Positions 1-9,773 are shown, numbered from the stretch's first letter. The stretch is 64,000 nucleotides of DNA from Salegentibacter holothuriorum (GCF_900168045.1 NZ_FUYY01000001.1:558001-622000); one strand, 5' to 3'. Program-made: numbers and translations. Notes: generated from the letters alone by a model not told the origin.

Positions 1-1
1 T

Positions 2-586
2 TACCAACTTTTTGAACAATCTATTGCACCTGCAGATTGTATTCAAAAAACAAGCTCTCCAAATCTTGATATTATTCCTGCACATATAGATCTTGTAGCT
101 ATAGAAATTGAGTTGGTAGATCAAGATGCAAGGGAGTCTATGCTTAAAAAAGCGATTACTCCGCTAAAAGAGCTTTACGATTTTATTCTAATTGACTGTG
201 CCCCTTCCCTGGGTTTATTAACATTAAATGCTTTGACCGCTTCAGATTCTGTGGTTATCCCAATACAGTGTGAATATTTTGCGCTGGAAGGTTTAGGGAA
301 ATTATTGAATACTATTAAAAGCGTTCAGAAAATTCATAATAACAAACTAGATATTGAAGGTTTGTTACTCACTATGTACGATTCCCGTTTAAGATTATCT
401 AACCAGGTTGTAGAAGAAGTACAGAAGCATTTTGGTGAAATGGTTTTTGATACAATCATTCAAAGAAATGTACGTTTAAGTGAAGCCCCAAGTTATGGTG
501 AAAGTATTATTAACTATGACGCGGGCAGTAAAGGAGCCAGCAATTATTTGAGCCTGGCACATGAAATTATAAAGAAAAACTCGTAG
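2..586 (+). CDS. parA: ParA/Soj chromosome-partitioning ATPase, 3' part
   Basis: This is the C-terminal three quarters or so of a ParA-type Walker ATPase; the reading frame is open from base 2, so the start and the KGGVGKTT P-loop lie before the window. The Walker B-like strand FILIDCAPSLG and the VIPIQCEYFALEGL segment, typical of the Soj/ParA family, are visible. ParA binds DNA nonspecifically in its ATP state and moves ParB-parS complexes apart. It ends 3 bases before parB, so the two are surely cotranscribed. The first ATG or TTG inside the fragment is not a real start. Confidence 0.95.
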   Translation, partial: YQLFEQSIAPADCIQKTSSPNLDIIPAHIDLVAIEIELVDQDARESMLKKAITPLKELYDFILIDCAPSLGLLTLNALTASDSVVIPIQCEYFALEGLGKLLNTIKSVQKIHNNKLDIEGLLLTMYDSRLRLSNQVVEEVQKHFGEMVFDTIIQRNVRLSEAPSYGESIINYDAGSKGASNYLSLAHEIIKKNS

Positions 587-589
587 AAG

Positions 590-1495
590 ATGGCGAAGGC
601 GACCAAAAAACAAGCTTTAGGACGTGGACTCTCGGCTCTATTGAAAGATCCACAAAACGATATACAATCTGCAGAAGATAAAAATGCCGATAAATTGGTT
701 GGGCATATTGTAGAATTAGATTTAGATTCTGTAGAAGTAAATCCATTTCAGCCAAGAACCAGTTTTAATGAAGACAGCCTTAAAGAGCTAGCCTCTTCTA
801 TTAAAGAACTAGGTGTAATTCAACCAATTACAGTAAGAAAACTGGATTTCGATAAATATCAGTTGGTTTCGGGAGAACGCCGTTATCGCGCTTCAAAATT
901 GGTGGGTTTAAAAACAATTCCTGCATATATAAGGATTGCTAACGACCAGGAATCTTTAGAAATGGCTTTGGTTGAAAATATTCAGCGCCAGGATCTAGAT
1001 CCAATTGAGATTTCGCTTTCCTACCAGCGTTTAATAGACGAGATAAACCTTACCCAGGAACAATTAAGTGAACGCATTGGTAAAAACCGTTCTACTATAG
1101 CCAATTATTTACGACTTCTAAAACTGGATCCTATTATTCAAACGGGAATGCGAGATGGATTTATGAGTATGGGACATGGCCGTGCGCTTATAAATGTTAG
1201 CGACCCGCAAAAACAACTGGAGATTTACGAGAAAATACTTCAAAAATCATTATCGGTAAGAGAAACCGAGCAATTGGTACGCGAAGTAAATGAAGGCACA
1301 AAAGCTTCAAAAACCACTAAAAAATCAGCTTCAGTTCCTACTTCTTATAAAAAGGGAATCAAAGAATTTTCAGAATACCTGGGAACAAAGGTAGATGTTA
1401 AAGTCACTAAAAAAGGAAGCGGAAAACTCAGTATTCCATTTTCTTCCGAAGAAGATTTTATTCGACTAAAAAAACTTATTCAGGGTGAAGACTAA
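590..1495 (+). CDS. parB: ParB/Spo0J chromosome-partitioning protein
   Basis: A 301-residue ParB. It starts with the usual ALGRGLSALL segment near residues 9-18, has the CTP-binding ParB/Srx domain around residues 37-125 with the GERRYRA box near residue 95, and then a helix-turn-helix region (SERIGKNRSTIANYLRLLKL) that reads parS. The C-terminal dimerisation part follows a Lys/Ser/Thr-rich linker. It sits 3 bases behind parA and its end overlaps the next gene by 11 bases. No parS consensus was found in the window. Confidence 0.96.
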   Translation: MAKATKKQALGRGLSALLKDPQNDIQSAEDKNADKLVGHIVELDLDSVEVNPFQPRTSFNEDSLKELASSIKELGVIQPITVRKLDFDKYQLVSGERRYRASKLVGLKTIPAYIRIANDQESLEMALVENIQRQDLDPIEISLSYQRLIDEINLTQEQLSERIGKNRSTIANYLRLLKLDPIIQTGMRDGFMSMGHGRALINVSDPQKQLEIYEKILQKSLSVRETEQLVREVNEGTKASKTTKKSASVPTSYKKGIKEFSEYLGTKVDVKVTKKGSGKLSIPFSSEEDFIRLKKLIQGED

Positions 1496-2063
1496 TCGGG
1501 TTTTATCATTTCTCTTTTTTCTGTTGTTTGTTTTCAAACTTACAGCTCAGGAAGATTCTTTAAGGATTGAAAACCCTGAAGTACTTGATACTATTACAAA
1601 AGAAAAAGATTACAAGCCTTATAATGCACTGGCACCGGCCAAAGCTGCTTTTTATTCAGCTATACTGCCCGGTTTGGGTCAGGCCTATAATGGAAGGTAC
1701 TGGAAAATCCCGCTCGTTTATGCAGGAATTGGTACCGGAGTTTATTTCTATATCAACAACGATAAAGAATGGAATAGGTATAGAGATGCCTACAAAGATA
1801 GGTTGGCTGGAAAAGAAGATGAATTTGGAGATAGAATTAGTACAGACGCTCTCATTAGAGCGCAGGAGTTTTACCGTAGAAATAAAGAAATATCGATATT
1901 GGTAATCGCAGGATTCTATGTTTTAAACATTATAGATGCCAATGTAGATGCCCACTTACAACAATTTAATGTTAGTGAAGACTTAAGCCTAAAACCTAAT
2001 ATGGAATTTGATAATTTTACCGGAAAGTCTAAATATGGAGTCTCACTGAATTATAGGTTTTAG
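1485..2063 (+). CDS. DUF5683 domain membrane/secreted protein
   Basis: A 192-residue protein with an N-terminal signal peptide (hydrophobic run ending in LTAQ near residue 22) followed by a DUF5683 domain with the conserved AILPGLGQAYNGRYWKIPLVY segment and two hydrophobic stretches. The GTG start at 1485 overlaps the end of parB by 11 bases; it is chosen because it is the only start that gives the full signal peptide. The family is confined largely to Bacteroidota and regularly sits between parB and dapB; its molecular function is not known. The C-terminus ends in YRF, as outer-membrane-associated proteins often do. Confidence 0.85.
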   Translation: MKTNRVLSFLFFLLFVFKLTAQEDSLRIENPEVLDTITKEKDYKPYNALAPAKAAFYSAILPGLGQAYNGRYWKIPLVYAGIGTGVYFYINNDKEWNRYRDAYKDRLAGKEDEFGDRISTDALIRAQEFYRRNKEISILVIAGFYVLNIIDANVDAHLQQFNVSEDLSLKPNMEFDNFTGKSKYGVSLNYRF

Positions 2064-2099
2064 ATTAAAATAGATAACAAATAGCTTTAAAAAATAGAA

Positions 2100-2816
2100 A
2101 TGAGAATAGCACTATTAGGATACGGAAAAATGGGTAAGACCATTGAGGAAATAGCAATAAACCGTGGACACGAAATTGTTTTGAAGCTGGAAGAAGACAT
2201 TGACACTTTCGAGATAGACAAAATGGATATAGATGTTGCTATAGATTTTAGTATTCCTAAAGCAGCTTTTAAAAACATCACTACTTGTTTCAAAAATAAT
2301 ATTCCGGTGGTTTGCGGCACCACAGGATGGCTAGATGATTATGAAAAAGCCGTAGAAATCTGTAAAAAAGAAGACGCTGCCTTTATCTATGCTTCAAATT
2401 TTAGTGTAGGTGTTAACCTTTTCTTTGAGCTAAATAGAAAGCTGGCAAAAATCATGAATGGCATGAAAGATTATGCAGTAGAAATTGAAGAAATTCATCA
2501 TACGCAAAAACAAGACGCGCCAAGTGGCACTGCCATAAGCCTTGCTCAGCAAATTATTACTGAAAACGACCAAAAGAATAACTGGCAACTGGATCACGCC
2601 GAAGCAGATGAAATTCCCATTAAAGCAAAAAGAATTGAAAATGTTCCCGGCACTCACAGCGTTTCTTACAAATCTCAAATAGATACCATAGAAATTATGC
2701 ATACCGCCAAATCAAGAGAAGGTTTTGCACTTGGTGCTGTAGTGGCCGCTGAATGGATCAAGGAGAAGAAAGGTATTTTCAGTATGAAAGACGTACTTTC
2801 AGATCAAATTAAGTAA
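2100..2816 (+). CDS. dapB: 4-hydroxy-tetrahydrodipicolinate reductase
   Basis: DapB reduces 4-hydroxy-tetrahydrodipicolinate with NAD(P)H in the lysine/meso-diaminopimelate pathway, so it feeds peptidoglycan synthesis. Visible features are the N-terminal nucleotide-binding GYGKMGKTIE (residues 7-16), the VVCGTTGW segment, the substrate motif EIHHTQKQDAPSGTA, and the C-terminal AKSREGFALGAV. At 238 residues it is slightly shorter than proteobacterial DapB, as usual in Bacteroidota. It is the second cytosolic enzyme in a row of housekeeping genes read in the same direction. Confidence 0.97.
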   Translation: MRIALLGYGKMGKTIEEIAINRGHEIVLKLEEDIDTFEIDKMDIDVAIDFSIPKAAFKNITTCFKNNIPVVCGTTGWLDDYEKAVEICKKEDAAFIYASNFSVGVNLFFELNRKLAKIMNGMKDYAVEIEEIHHTQKQDAPSGTAISLAQQIITENDQKNNWQLDHAEADEIPIKAKRIENVPGTHSVSYKSQIDTIEIMHTAKSREGFALGAVVAAEWIKEKKGIFSMKDVLSDQIK

Positions 2817-2874
2817 AATGGAAAGTGAACTCATTACAAGACATTAAGTTTACGAAAATATTAATCCCGAGGTA

Positions 2875-2900
2875 AGTAACAATTTCTAAGTATTGTTACT
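2875..2900. other. Perfect inverted repeat between dapB and lepB
   Basis: AGTAACAAT at 2875-2883 and ATTGTTACT at 2892-2900 form a perfect 9-bp dyad with an 8-base loop, ending 21 bases before the lepB start. There is no T-tract on either side, so it is not a standard intrinsic terminator. It could be an operator, an RNA hairpin in the lepB leader, or a processing site. Confidence 0.5.
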
Positions 2901-2921
2901 AATAAGCAAAGAATAAAAATT

Positions 2922-4496
2922 ATGACGTTCACACAATGGTTTCTGTTTTTTCTGCTAGTTCAGGTTGTTCACTTTGCTGGCACCTGGAAACTTTATAAAA
3001 AAGCCGGAAGACAAGCCTGGGAAGCCGCAATTCCCGTTTATAATGCAGTTATACTAATGAAGATTATAAACCGGCCATGGTGGTGGGTAATCCTTCTTTT
3101 TATTCCTATTGTAAACCTAATCATGTTCCCGGTAATTTGGGTTGAAACCATTAGAAGTTATGGTCGCCACAGTACTACCGATACACTTTTAGCTATTTTT
3201 ACACTCGGCTTTTATATTTATTACATAAACTACGCAACCAACGTAAAGTATATTGAAGACCGAAGCCTAAAACCTAGAACGGCCGCCGGAGAATGGATAA
3301 GCTCTATACTCTTTGCAGTAATTGCAGCTACAATTGTGCATACCTATGTGATGCAACCCTTTACCATCCCAACTTCTTCCTTGGAAAAAACCTTATTAGT
3401 TGGAGATTTTTTATTTGTTAGTAAATTTCATTACGGAGCAAGGCTACCAAGAACCGCGGTAGCTTTCCCTATGGTGCATGATACTATTCCTGTTTTAGGC
3501 GTAAAATCTTACTTAACCGAACCACAAATCCCTTATTTGAGATTACCGGGTTTTGAGGAAATTGAACGCAATGATATTGTAGTTTTTAACTGGCCCGTAG
3601 ATACGGTAAACGCTTTTCAGCAATATGGTGATGGTAAATATTATTACAAACCAATAGATAAGAAATCTAACTATGTAAAACGTGCAGTTGGACTTCCGGG
3701 AGATTCGCTACAGGTAAGCGAAGGAAAGGTATTTATTAATAATGAACCACTTCAACTTCCCGGCCGTGCCAAGCCGCAGTACACTTATTATGGAACAACC
3801 AATGGACAGGGTTTTAATCCCAGGTATTTATATGAAGAATATGATATTACCGATGGTTATTATCACAATCCTAACACCAATCAATTTTATATAAATGCTT
3901 TAACCGAAGCGGCTTACAACAGAATTAAAAATCATCCAAACGTTACCAGCATCCAAAGATATTCTGATTCTTTAGGATCCAAAGACCGAAGTATTTTTCC
4001 CAACGATGGAAAACTTAGTTGGAACAACGATCATATGGGACCAATTTATATCCCAAAGGAAGGTGTTAAAGTAGATCTTACAGCTGAATCGATGCCATTC
4101 TATAAGCGTGTTATAGAAACTTATGAAGGTAGCGAAATGGGCATAAATAATACATTAAGTCTAAACGGAACTCAGGTTTTATTAAACGGCCAACCCACAA
4201 ATTCCTATACTTTTAAACAGAATTATTATTGGATGATGGGTGATAACCGTCATAATAGTGAAGACAGCCGAACCTGGGGATTTGTACCGGAAAATCATGT
4301 GGTAGGAAAACCTGTTTTTGTTTGGATGAGCTGGGATGCCAACGCCCAGGGATTCTTTAATAAAATTAGGTGGGATCGTGTTTTCACTACTGTAAAAGGT
4401 GATGCGCCCCCTACCTCCTATTTACCATACTTCCTTATTCTGGTAGTTATTATTATTGCCTTCAATTATTTTAAAAAACGCAGGGAAAACGCTTAA
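2922..4496 (+). CDS. lepB: Signal peptidase I, enlarged Bacteroidetes type
   Basis: A 524-residue membrane serine protease that removes signal peptides from exported proteins. Several hydrophobic segments occupy residues 1-110, a feature of the Bacteroidetes form. The catalytic serine is Ser153 in IPTSSLEKTLLVGD, the general base is Lys253 in NYVKRAVGLPGD, and box E is GDNRHNSEDSRTWGFVP. Between the Lys box and box E lies a long insertion (about residues 270-420). A C-terminal membrane segment precedes a basic tail KKRREN. The Ser is followed by Leu where most family members have Met. Confidence 0.95.
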   Translation: MTFTQWFLFFLLVQVVHFAGTWKLYKKAGRQAWEAAIPVYNAVILMKIINRPWWWVILLFIPIVNLIMFPVIWVETIRSYGRHSTTDTLLAIFTLGFYIYYINYATNVKYIEDRSLKPRTAAGEWISSILFAVIAATIVHTYVMQPFTIPTSSLEKTLLVGDFLFVSKFHYGARLPRTAVAFPMVHDTIPVLGVKSYLTEPQIPYLRLPGFEEIERNDIVVFNWPVDTVNAFQQYGDGKYYYKPIDKKSNYVKRAVGLPGDSLQVSEGKVFINNEPLQLPGRAKPQYTYYGTTNGQGFNPRYLYEEYDITDGYYHNPNTNQFYINALTEAAYNRIKNHPNVTSIQRYSDSLGSKDRSIFPNDGKLSWNNDHMGPIYIPKEGVKVDLTAESMPFYKRVIETYEGSEMGINNTLSLNGTQVLLNGQPTNSYTFKQNYYWMMGDNRHNSEDSRTWGFVPENHVVGKPVFVWMSWDANAQGFFNKIRWDRVFTTVKGDAPPTSYLPYFLILVVIIIAFNYFKKRRENA

Positions 4497-4580
4497 ATTA
4501 AGCAAGCAAGACCTAGCGCGTATAACAATGAAAATTGGCGCTAATGTTAAGTTCCGAAATTGGAATAGAATTATAATTAG

Positions 4581-5231
4581 ATGAAAGAAATACTAATACA
4601 TCCGGCCTACTTTGGGCCGGTTTCTCAATTTGTTACGCTGGTAAAAGCAGATAAAGTCTATTTTGAAAATGAAGACAATTACCAGAAGCAAACCTATAGA
4701 AACCGGATGTATATCTATGACTCTAACGGGAAGTTATTGCTCAATATTCCAATAAAACATCGTTCAGTTTTAACGGGTGAACCTAAAGAAGCCGGAAAGC
4801 ATCAGCGCTATAAAGAAGTGCAAATTGAAAATGACTTTGAATGGCAAAAGCAACATTGGCGTGCCTTAAAAGCATCTTATCAAACTTCTCCATTTTTCGA
4901 ATTTTACGAAGATGAAATTTATCCGCTTTATCATAAGAAATTTGATTATCTGTTAGACTTCAATTATGCCTGTTTAGCGTTTGTGACCGAAGCACTTCAG
5001 TTAGATCTTAATATCCATAAAACTTCAGAATATATTCTTCATCCTAAAGATAAAAAGGACTTAAGACCTTTAATTAATGCAAAAGCAAAGTTTAATTTTG
5101 AGCTTGAAGACTACACGCAGGTATTTCAGGATAAACATGGTTTTTTGCCAAATCTTAGCATCTTAGACCTCATTTTTAACGAAGGCCCAAACAGCTTAAA
5201 TTTTCTTGAAGCACAAGAGCTTAAATTTTAA
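4581..5231 (+). CDS. WbqC family protein
   Basis: A 216-residue WbqC-family protein, recognised from the opening ILIHPAYFGPVSQF, the YRNRMYI and LLLNIPIKH segments, and the WQKQHWRALKASYQTSPFFEFYEDE block that defines the family. Members occur in O-antigen and glycolipid gene clusters and, in flavobacteria, behind lepB as here; the reaction is not established. It looks cytosolic, with no signal peptide or membrane span. Its last 11 bases overlap the end of the convergent endonuclease-like gene. Confidence 0.85.
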   Translation: MKEILIHPAYFGPVSQFVTLVKADKVYFENEDNYQKQTYRNRMYIYDSNGKLLLNIPIKHRSVLTGEPKEAGKHQRYKEVQIENDFEWQKQHWRALKASYQTSPFFEFYEDEIYPLYHKKFDYLLDFNYACLAFVTEALQLDLNIHKTSEYILHPKDKKDLRPLINAKAKFNFELEDYTQVFQDKHGFLPNLSILDLIFNEGPNSLNFLEAQELKF

Positions 5232-6246
5232 TACGGGTTATAATAGGATAGTGATCTGAGAATTCATTTTTAAAGCGCTGGTATGCGTTAATTTGAATGT
5301 TGGTGTCAATTAACATAAAGTCTATGCGCAACGGGAAATAGCTCAGTTTAAAGGTTTGTCCAAAACCTTCCCCAGATTCCAAAAAAGCATCTTTAAATCT
5401 TCCTTCATCAGTTATCATTTCATAAATATAAGAAAAGGCAGTATTGTTAAAATCACCGGAAATAATGGTTTTAAGCTTAGACTCATTCACCTTTTTCATC
5501 ATTATTTCGGCTTGTTCTTGCTGAAGCCCAAAGCCGTACCCAATTCTACCCAGTAACTTTTTAGAATCTTCTTTTCGCAGATCATCAATTTCAGGCTTAA
5601 CATTTAAAGACTGAAAGTGAACATTATAGATGCGCAATGTATCTTCTTTTACCACCACATCAGTATAAATAGCATTATTATTCCCATTATGAGGAAAATC
5701 AAGGGAGTTTTGCGCTACAATGGGATATTTCGAAAAAATTGCCGAACCAAATTCAGAATTCCGGCCTTTTCTGTGTACAAAATGATACGGATAGATCTCC
5801 TTTAAATTGGTTTCGTCTACCGTATGCTCCTGGGTAAGTAAGATGTCGGGGTCTTTTTCCTTTATAAAATCTGTGATCTTTTCAGGAATATCTTTTTTAC
5901 TAGTCCAACCATAATTATTAAAAAGTCGCACATTGTAGCTCATTATACTTAATTCTTCTTCTGAAGATTGGGTATTGGAACTAAACTGATAAAGACTGGA
6001 CACATAATTATATCCAATAAGCAGCACAATAAAAGACAGTAAGAATTGTCTTTTTAACCTAATAATCCAGTAAACCATAAAACCAAGGTTTACAAGAATT
6101 AAAACAGGAACGCCAAGGCTTAAAACAGAAAGTAAGGGAAAAGATTTTGGAGGAATAAAAGCCAAAAGATAAGAAAGCAATAAAGCAGTACCAGCTAAAG
6201 AATTAAAGATAAAAATAAACTTATCCAGGAGCCCGAGCTTTTTCAT
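5221..6246 (-). CDS. Membrane-anchored endonuclease/exonuclease/phosphatase (EEP) family protein
   Basis: A 341-residue protein with three hydrophobic segments at the N-terminus (about residues 10-90) followed by an EEP-fold hydrolase domain. The fold is shown by SIMSYNVRLFNNYG, ILLTQEHT (metal-binding Glu), the ISGDFNNTAFS motif (catalytic Asp-Phe-Asn) and the terminal FSDHYPI with the catalytic Asp-His. The substrate (nucleic acid, phospholipid or inositol phosphate) cannot be told from sequence. It directly follows the rhomboid gene with no gap (6247/6246), so it belongs to the mutL-rhomboid-rhomboid-EEP transcript. Confidence 0.9.
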   Translation of the reverse strand: MKKLGLLDKFIFIFNSLAGTALLLSYLLAFIPPKSFPLLSVLSLGVPVLILVNLGFMVYWIIRLKRQFLLSFIVLLIGYNYVSSLYQFSSNTQSSEEELSIMSYNVRLFNNYGWTSKKDIPEKITDFIKEKDPDILLTQEHTVDETNLKEIYPYHFVHRKGRNSEFGSAIFSKYPIVAQNSLDFPHNGNNNAIYTDVVVKEDTLRIYNVHFQSLNVKPEIDDLRKEDSKKLLGRIGYGFGLQQEQAEIMMKKVNESKLKTIISGDFNNTAFSYIYEMITDEGRFKDAFLESGEGFGQTFKLSYFPLRIDFMLIDTNIQINAYQRFKNEFSDHYPIITRIKI

Positions 6247-7161
6247 TTAATCTTCTTTACCGGCTTTAAATAAAAAATCCTTTTCACTTTTACTTAAGCT
6301 ATCATAGCCGCTTTTGCTTATTTTATCTAAAATAGCATCAATTTGCTTCTGTTTTTCATCCTTATTCAATTTTCGGGAAGAAGCAGTTTTGTATTGTTTG
6401 GTAGCTGATTTTTTATTCGTGTTTTTTCGGTATACCGTTTTCATCTTGGCTTTGCGTTCACTAGCTTTAAATAAAGACACGAAACTATCCATTATTTTCT
6501 CAAACCAGGAACCAATATCATTGCCTTTTTGCAACTGTTTTGTATACACATAACCCAATGCAGCACCACCAAGGTGTGCCAAATGCCCACCCGCATTGCT
6601 CATTGGAATCTGGATGATATCCAATACCACTAAAAAAGCAGCAATATACCAGAATTTAATACTTCCTATTAAAAGCAGTTTAACCCGCATATTTGGGATA
6701 TAAGTGGCTATCCCCACTAAAACCGCCATCACACCTGCCGATGCTCCTATTAAATAAGAACGTCCCATAGCTTGAAACGCAGGAAATAAATTATAACTCA
6801 ACATATAAACCAAGGCTCCCATAATCACTCCTAAAAAGAAATAATTAAGCAAGCGTTTAGGTGAAAAATAATTAAGAAAATAAATGCCGGAAAAATATAA
6901 GATCAACATATTAGAAAGGATATGCCAAATCCCACCGTGTAAAAAGGAATAGGTAATTATAGACCAGGGTTTAAAGATAAACTCCCCCGGTTCCTTAGGG
7001 AAAACAAACCATTCCAATAAAAAATCTGAGGGTAATTGAAATAAAAAAGCGATGGTTTTAAACAAAAAAAACAGGAAGAAAACCAATACGTTTATAGCGA
7101 TTAGCTTTTCAACTACCGTAGCGGTTTGCAGTTTATATCTTATTTTATCAGATCCTTTCAT
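6247..7161 (-). CDS. Rhomboid family intramembrane serine protease (long form)
   Basis: A 304-residue polytopic membrane protein. The catalytic dyad is visible as Ser141 in IGASAGV and His196 in GGHLAHLGGAALGY, and the L1-loop HGGIWHILSNM precedes them. After the last membrane span there is a basic, Lys/Ser-rich cytosolic tail (about residues 205-304) ending in a short helical module (SKSGYDSLSKSEKDFLFKAG) that is common in Bacteroidetes rhomboids. Start and stop codons abut both neighbours, so it is translationally coupled to the second rhomboid gene upstream. Confidence 0.93.
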   Translation of the reverse strand: MKGSDKIRYKLQTATVVEKLIAINVLVFFLFFLFKTIAFLFQLPSDFLLEWFVFPKEPGEFIFKPWSIITYSFLHGGIWHILSNMLILYFSGIYFLNYFSPKRLLNYFFLGVIMGALVYMLSYNLFPAFQAMGRSYLIGASAGVMAVLVGIATYIPNMRVKLLLIGSIKFWYIAAFLVVLDIIQIPMSNAGGHLAHLGGAALGYVYTKQLQKGNDIGSWFEKIMDSFVSLFKASERKAKMKTVYRKNTNKKSATKQYKTASSRKLNKDEKQKQIDAILDKISKSGYDSLSKSEKDFLFKAGKED

Positions 7162-7904
7162 TAATCCCAGCGGTTTTGGTTAAACTGGTTTTTCTTCCAG
7201 TACCACATCATTATAAATCCAAATAAAGCGCCTCCAACGTGGGCAAAATGTGCTACACCACCACCAAATAACGAATATCCTGTGAATCCTGAAAACAAAT
7301 CGATTAAAATAAGTACAGGAATAAAGTATTTTGCTTTAATAGGCACCGGCACAAATAATAAGAATAGTTCAACATTAGGGAACATCATCCCAAAAGCTAC
7401 CAAAATACCATAAATAGCTCCAGAAGCTCCAACGGCCGGCGTATTTACACTTTGATACAGGCTTTGTAAAGTTTCCTTAGGTACAGAATCCAGAATTGCG
7501 GTAGAGTATTCTCCAGTGTTAAGCAGCTGCTCTATACTCCCCATACTCATTCCCGCATCTAACAAAGCATTATACCCGGTTTTGAATTCTATATAATTCA
7601 CCAGTGTGTGTAAAAATGCCGCTCCAAGTCCTGCCGAAAAATAAAAGAAAACAAATCGTTTTTGTCCCAACATCTGTTCTATTGGCCCACCAAAAGCCCA
7701 CAAGGCATACATATTAAAAATAATATGCATCAAACTGCCATGCATAAACATATGCGTAATAATTTGCCAGGCCATAAAATTTTCATTCTCAAAGAACCAG
7801 AGCGCAAATAATTGATATGCATAATCGCCCAGAAACTGGCTTCCAACAAAGAAAATAATGTTGATGATTAAGAGTACTTTTACAGTTTCGGTAATTCTTC
7901 CCAT
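7161..7904 (-). CDS. Rhomboid family intramembrane serine protease (short form)
   Basis: A 247-residue rhomboid with six or so membrane spans. The nucleophile is Ser161 in GASGAIYG and the histidine is His222 in HFAHVGGALFGF; HGSLMHIIFNMYALWAFG is the typical first-loop motif. An insertion around residues 105-155 between spans is longer than in minimal rhomboids. It shares one base with the following long rhomboid gene and begins one base after the end of mutL on the same strand. Substrates are unknown. Confidence 0.93.
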   Translation of the reverse strand: MGRITETVKVLLIINIIFFVGSQFLGDYAYQLFALWFFENENFMAWQIITHMFMHGSLMHIIFNMYALWAFGGPIEQMLGQKRFVFFYFSAGLGAAFLHTLVNYIEFKTGYNALLDAGMSMGSIEQLLNTGEYSTAILDSVPKETLQSLYQSVNTPAVGASGAIYGILVAFGMMFPNVELFLLFVPVPIKAKYFIPVLILIDLFSGFTGYSLFGGGVAHFAHVGGALFGFIMMWYWKKNQFNQNRWD

Positions 7905-9773
7905 TTACATAAATTTTTTATCCAGCTCGTCTACCGTTAAAGTAACGAAAACCGACCTGTTAGACGGGCTTAACCCTGGTTCTTTACAAGCAAACAACCT
8001 GTTAACGATATGTTGCTGCTCGGTATTGTTTAAAAGTGTTCCAGATTTTACCGCCATCCCTTTTGCAAGCGACTTTGCCAGTAAATCGGTTTGAGAAAAA
8101 CCATTATCCGGCACGTCGTTCTCAAAATCGGCAATAAGTTGTTCCAATAAGATCTCTACTTCACTTTCTGAAATTAAAGTAGGAATTCCAACAATTTCTA
8201 CGGAATCAGTTTTTATTTCTGAAAATACAAATCCTGTTTGTTCCAGTGAGTCCTGTAATTGTTTTATTATTTCTACTTCGTGTGTATTAAATTGAAGGTT
8301 AAGCGGAAATAATAATTGCTGACTTACTGCGGCTGAAACTGTAATATTTTTAAGCATCTCTTCATATAGAATCCTGGTGTGTGCCCGGTGTTGATCTATT
8401 ACTAAAATTCCGCTTTTAAGTGTACTTACAATATATTTTTTATGAAGCTGAAAGGTAGATTTCTCTTCTGTATCTTGAGAAGGCTGAAATAAATTCCCTG
8501 TTACTTCTTCACTTTCAAATTCTATTTCCCTAAAATCTGAATCCGGTTTCGGGGTATCTTCGGTTTGTAATCCTGTATATAAGCTTTCCCAACTTTCTCC
8601 ACGTTCTTTCCTAAAGTTGGAAGAAAAGGAGCTTGAACCAGTTTTATGGGTTCTGGCATTTTCTTCTTGAAATGGATTAAAATTTCGATCTACTTCTACC
8701 TGCGGTACTTCTGCAGATCTATTTTTATAATCATAAGGCGTGTCCAGGTTTGCATCACGATCAAAATCTAAGACCGGAGCTACATTAAACTGACCTAAAC
8801 TATGTTTTATAGCGCTTCTTAAAATCGCATAAAGTGCGTGTTCATCATCAAACTTAATTTCAGTTTTTGTAGGATGAATATTAATATCTATACTTTTAGG
8901 ATCAACATTTAAGAAAAGAAAATAACTAGGGTAAGATTTATCTTTCAACAAACCTTCAAAAGCAGCTACAACAGCGTGATTTAAGTAAGGGCTTTTTATA
9001 AACCGATTATTTACAAAAAAGAATTGTTCTCCACGAGATTTTTTAGCAAACTCAGGTTTACCTACAAATCCCGAAATTTCAACAATCTCGGTCTCTTCGG
9101 TTACCGGAACCAGTTTTTCGTTGGTTTTTCCGCCAAAAATATTGGTAATTCGCTGTCTGTGATTGGTTTCTGGAAGTTGAAAAAGTTCACTTCCATTATG
9201 AAATAAAGAAAAACCAATTTGCGGATGCGCCAAAGCTACTCTTTGGAATTCATCTATAATATGCCTGGTTTCTACCGCATCAGATTTTAAAAAATTTCTT
9301 CTTGCAGGAATATTATAAAAAAGGTTTTTTACACTTACCGAAGTTCCTTTTGGACATACACAAACATCCTGATTGGTAACTTTACTACCTTCAACCTTTA
9401 TTTGAGTCCCAACTTCATCATCCTCAGGTTTTGTCTTTAACTCTACGTGGGCAATAGCAGCAATAGAAGCCAATGCTTCTCCCCTAAAGCCTTTGGTTTG
9501 CAAACTAAAAAGATCTTCAGCTGTTTTAATTTTTGAAGTAGCGTGGCGTTCAAAACACATCCTGGCATCGGTAAGGCTCATTCCCTTACCATCATCAACC
9601 ACCTGTATTAATGTTTTTCCCGCATCTTTAATTACAACCTGAATATTTCCCGAACCTGCATCAATAGCATTTTCAACGAGTTCCTTTACCACCGAAGCCG
9701 GCCTTTGCACCACTTCCCCGGCAGCAATTTGATTCGCCACATGGTCTGGTAAAAGTTGAATTATATCTGTCAT
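7905..9773 (-). CDS. mutL: DNA mismatch repair protein MutL
   Basis: A 622-residue MutL. The GHKL ATPase is at the N-terminus: IAAGEVVQRPASVVKELVENAIDAG (residues about 16-41, shown here only in its key residues Glu34/Asn38), VVDDGKGM, and TKGFRGEALASIA. A long variable linker (about residues 340-430) leads to the C-terminal dimerisation domain with QHRAHTRILYE. MutL couples MutS mismatch recognition to strand removal. The usual endonuclease motif DQHAxxERxxxE is present only as DQHRAHTRILYEE. It heads the run of genes continuing into both rhomboids. Confidence 0.96.
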   Translation of the reverse strand: MTDIIQLLPDHVANQIAAGEVVQRPASVVKELVENAIDAGSGNIQVVIKDAGKTLIQVVDDGKGMSLTDARMCFERHATSKIKTAEDLFSLQTKGFRGEALASIAAIAHVELKTKPEDDEVGTQIKVEGSKVTNQDVCVCPKGTSVSVKNLFYNIPARRNFLKSDAVETRHIIDEFQRVALAHPQIGFSLFHNGSELFQLPETNHRQRITNIFGGKTNEKLVPVTEETEIVEISGFVGKPEFAKKSRGEQFFFVNNRFIKSPYLNHAVVAAFEGLLKDKSYPSYFLFLNVDPKSIDINIHPTKTEIKFDDEHALYAILRSAIKHSLGQFNVAPVLDFDRDANLDTPYDYKNRSAEVPQVEVDRNFNPFQEENARTHKTGSSSFSSNFRKERGESWESLYTGLQTEDTPKPDSDFREIEFESEEVTGNLFQPSQDTEEKSTFQLHKKYIVSTLKSGILVIDQHRAHTRILYEEMLKNITVSAAVSQQLLFPLNLQFNTHEVEIIKQLQDSLEQTGFVFSEIKTDSVEIVGIPTLISESEVEILLEQLIADFENDVPDNGFSQTDLLAKSLAKGMAVKSGTLLNNTEQQHIVNRLFACKEPGLSPSNRSVFVTLTVDELDKKFM

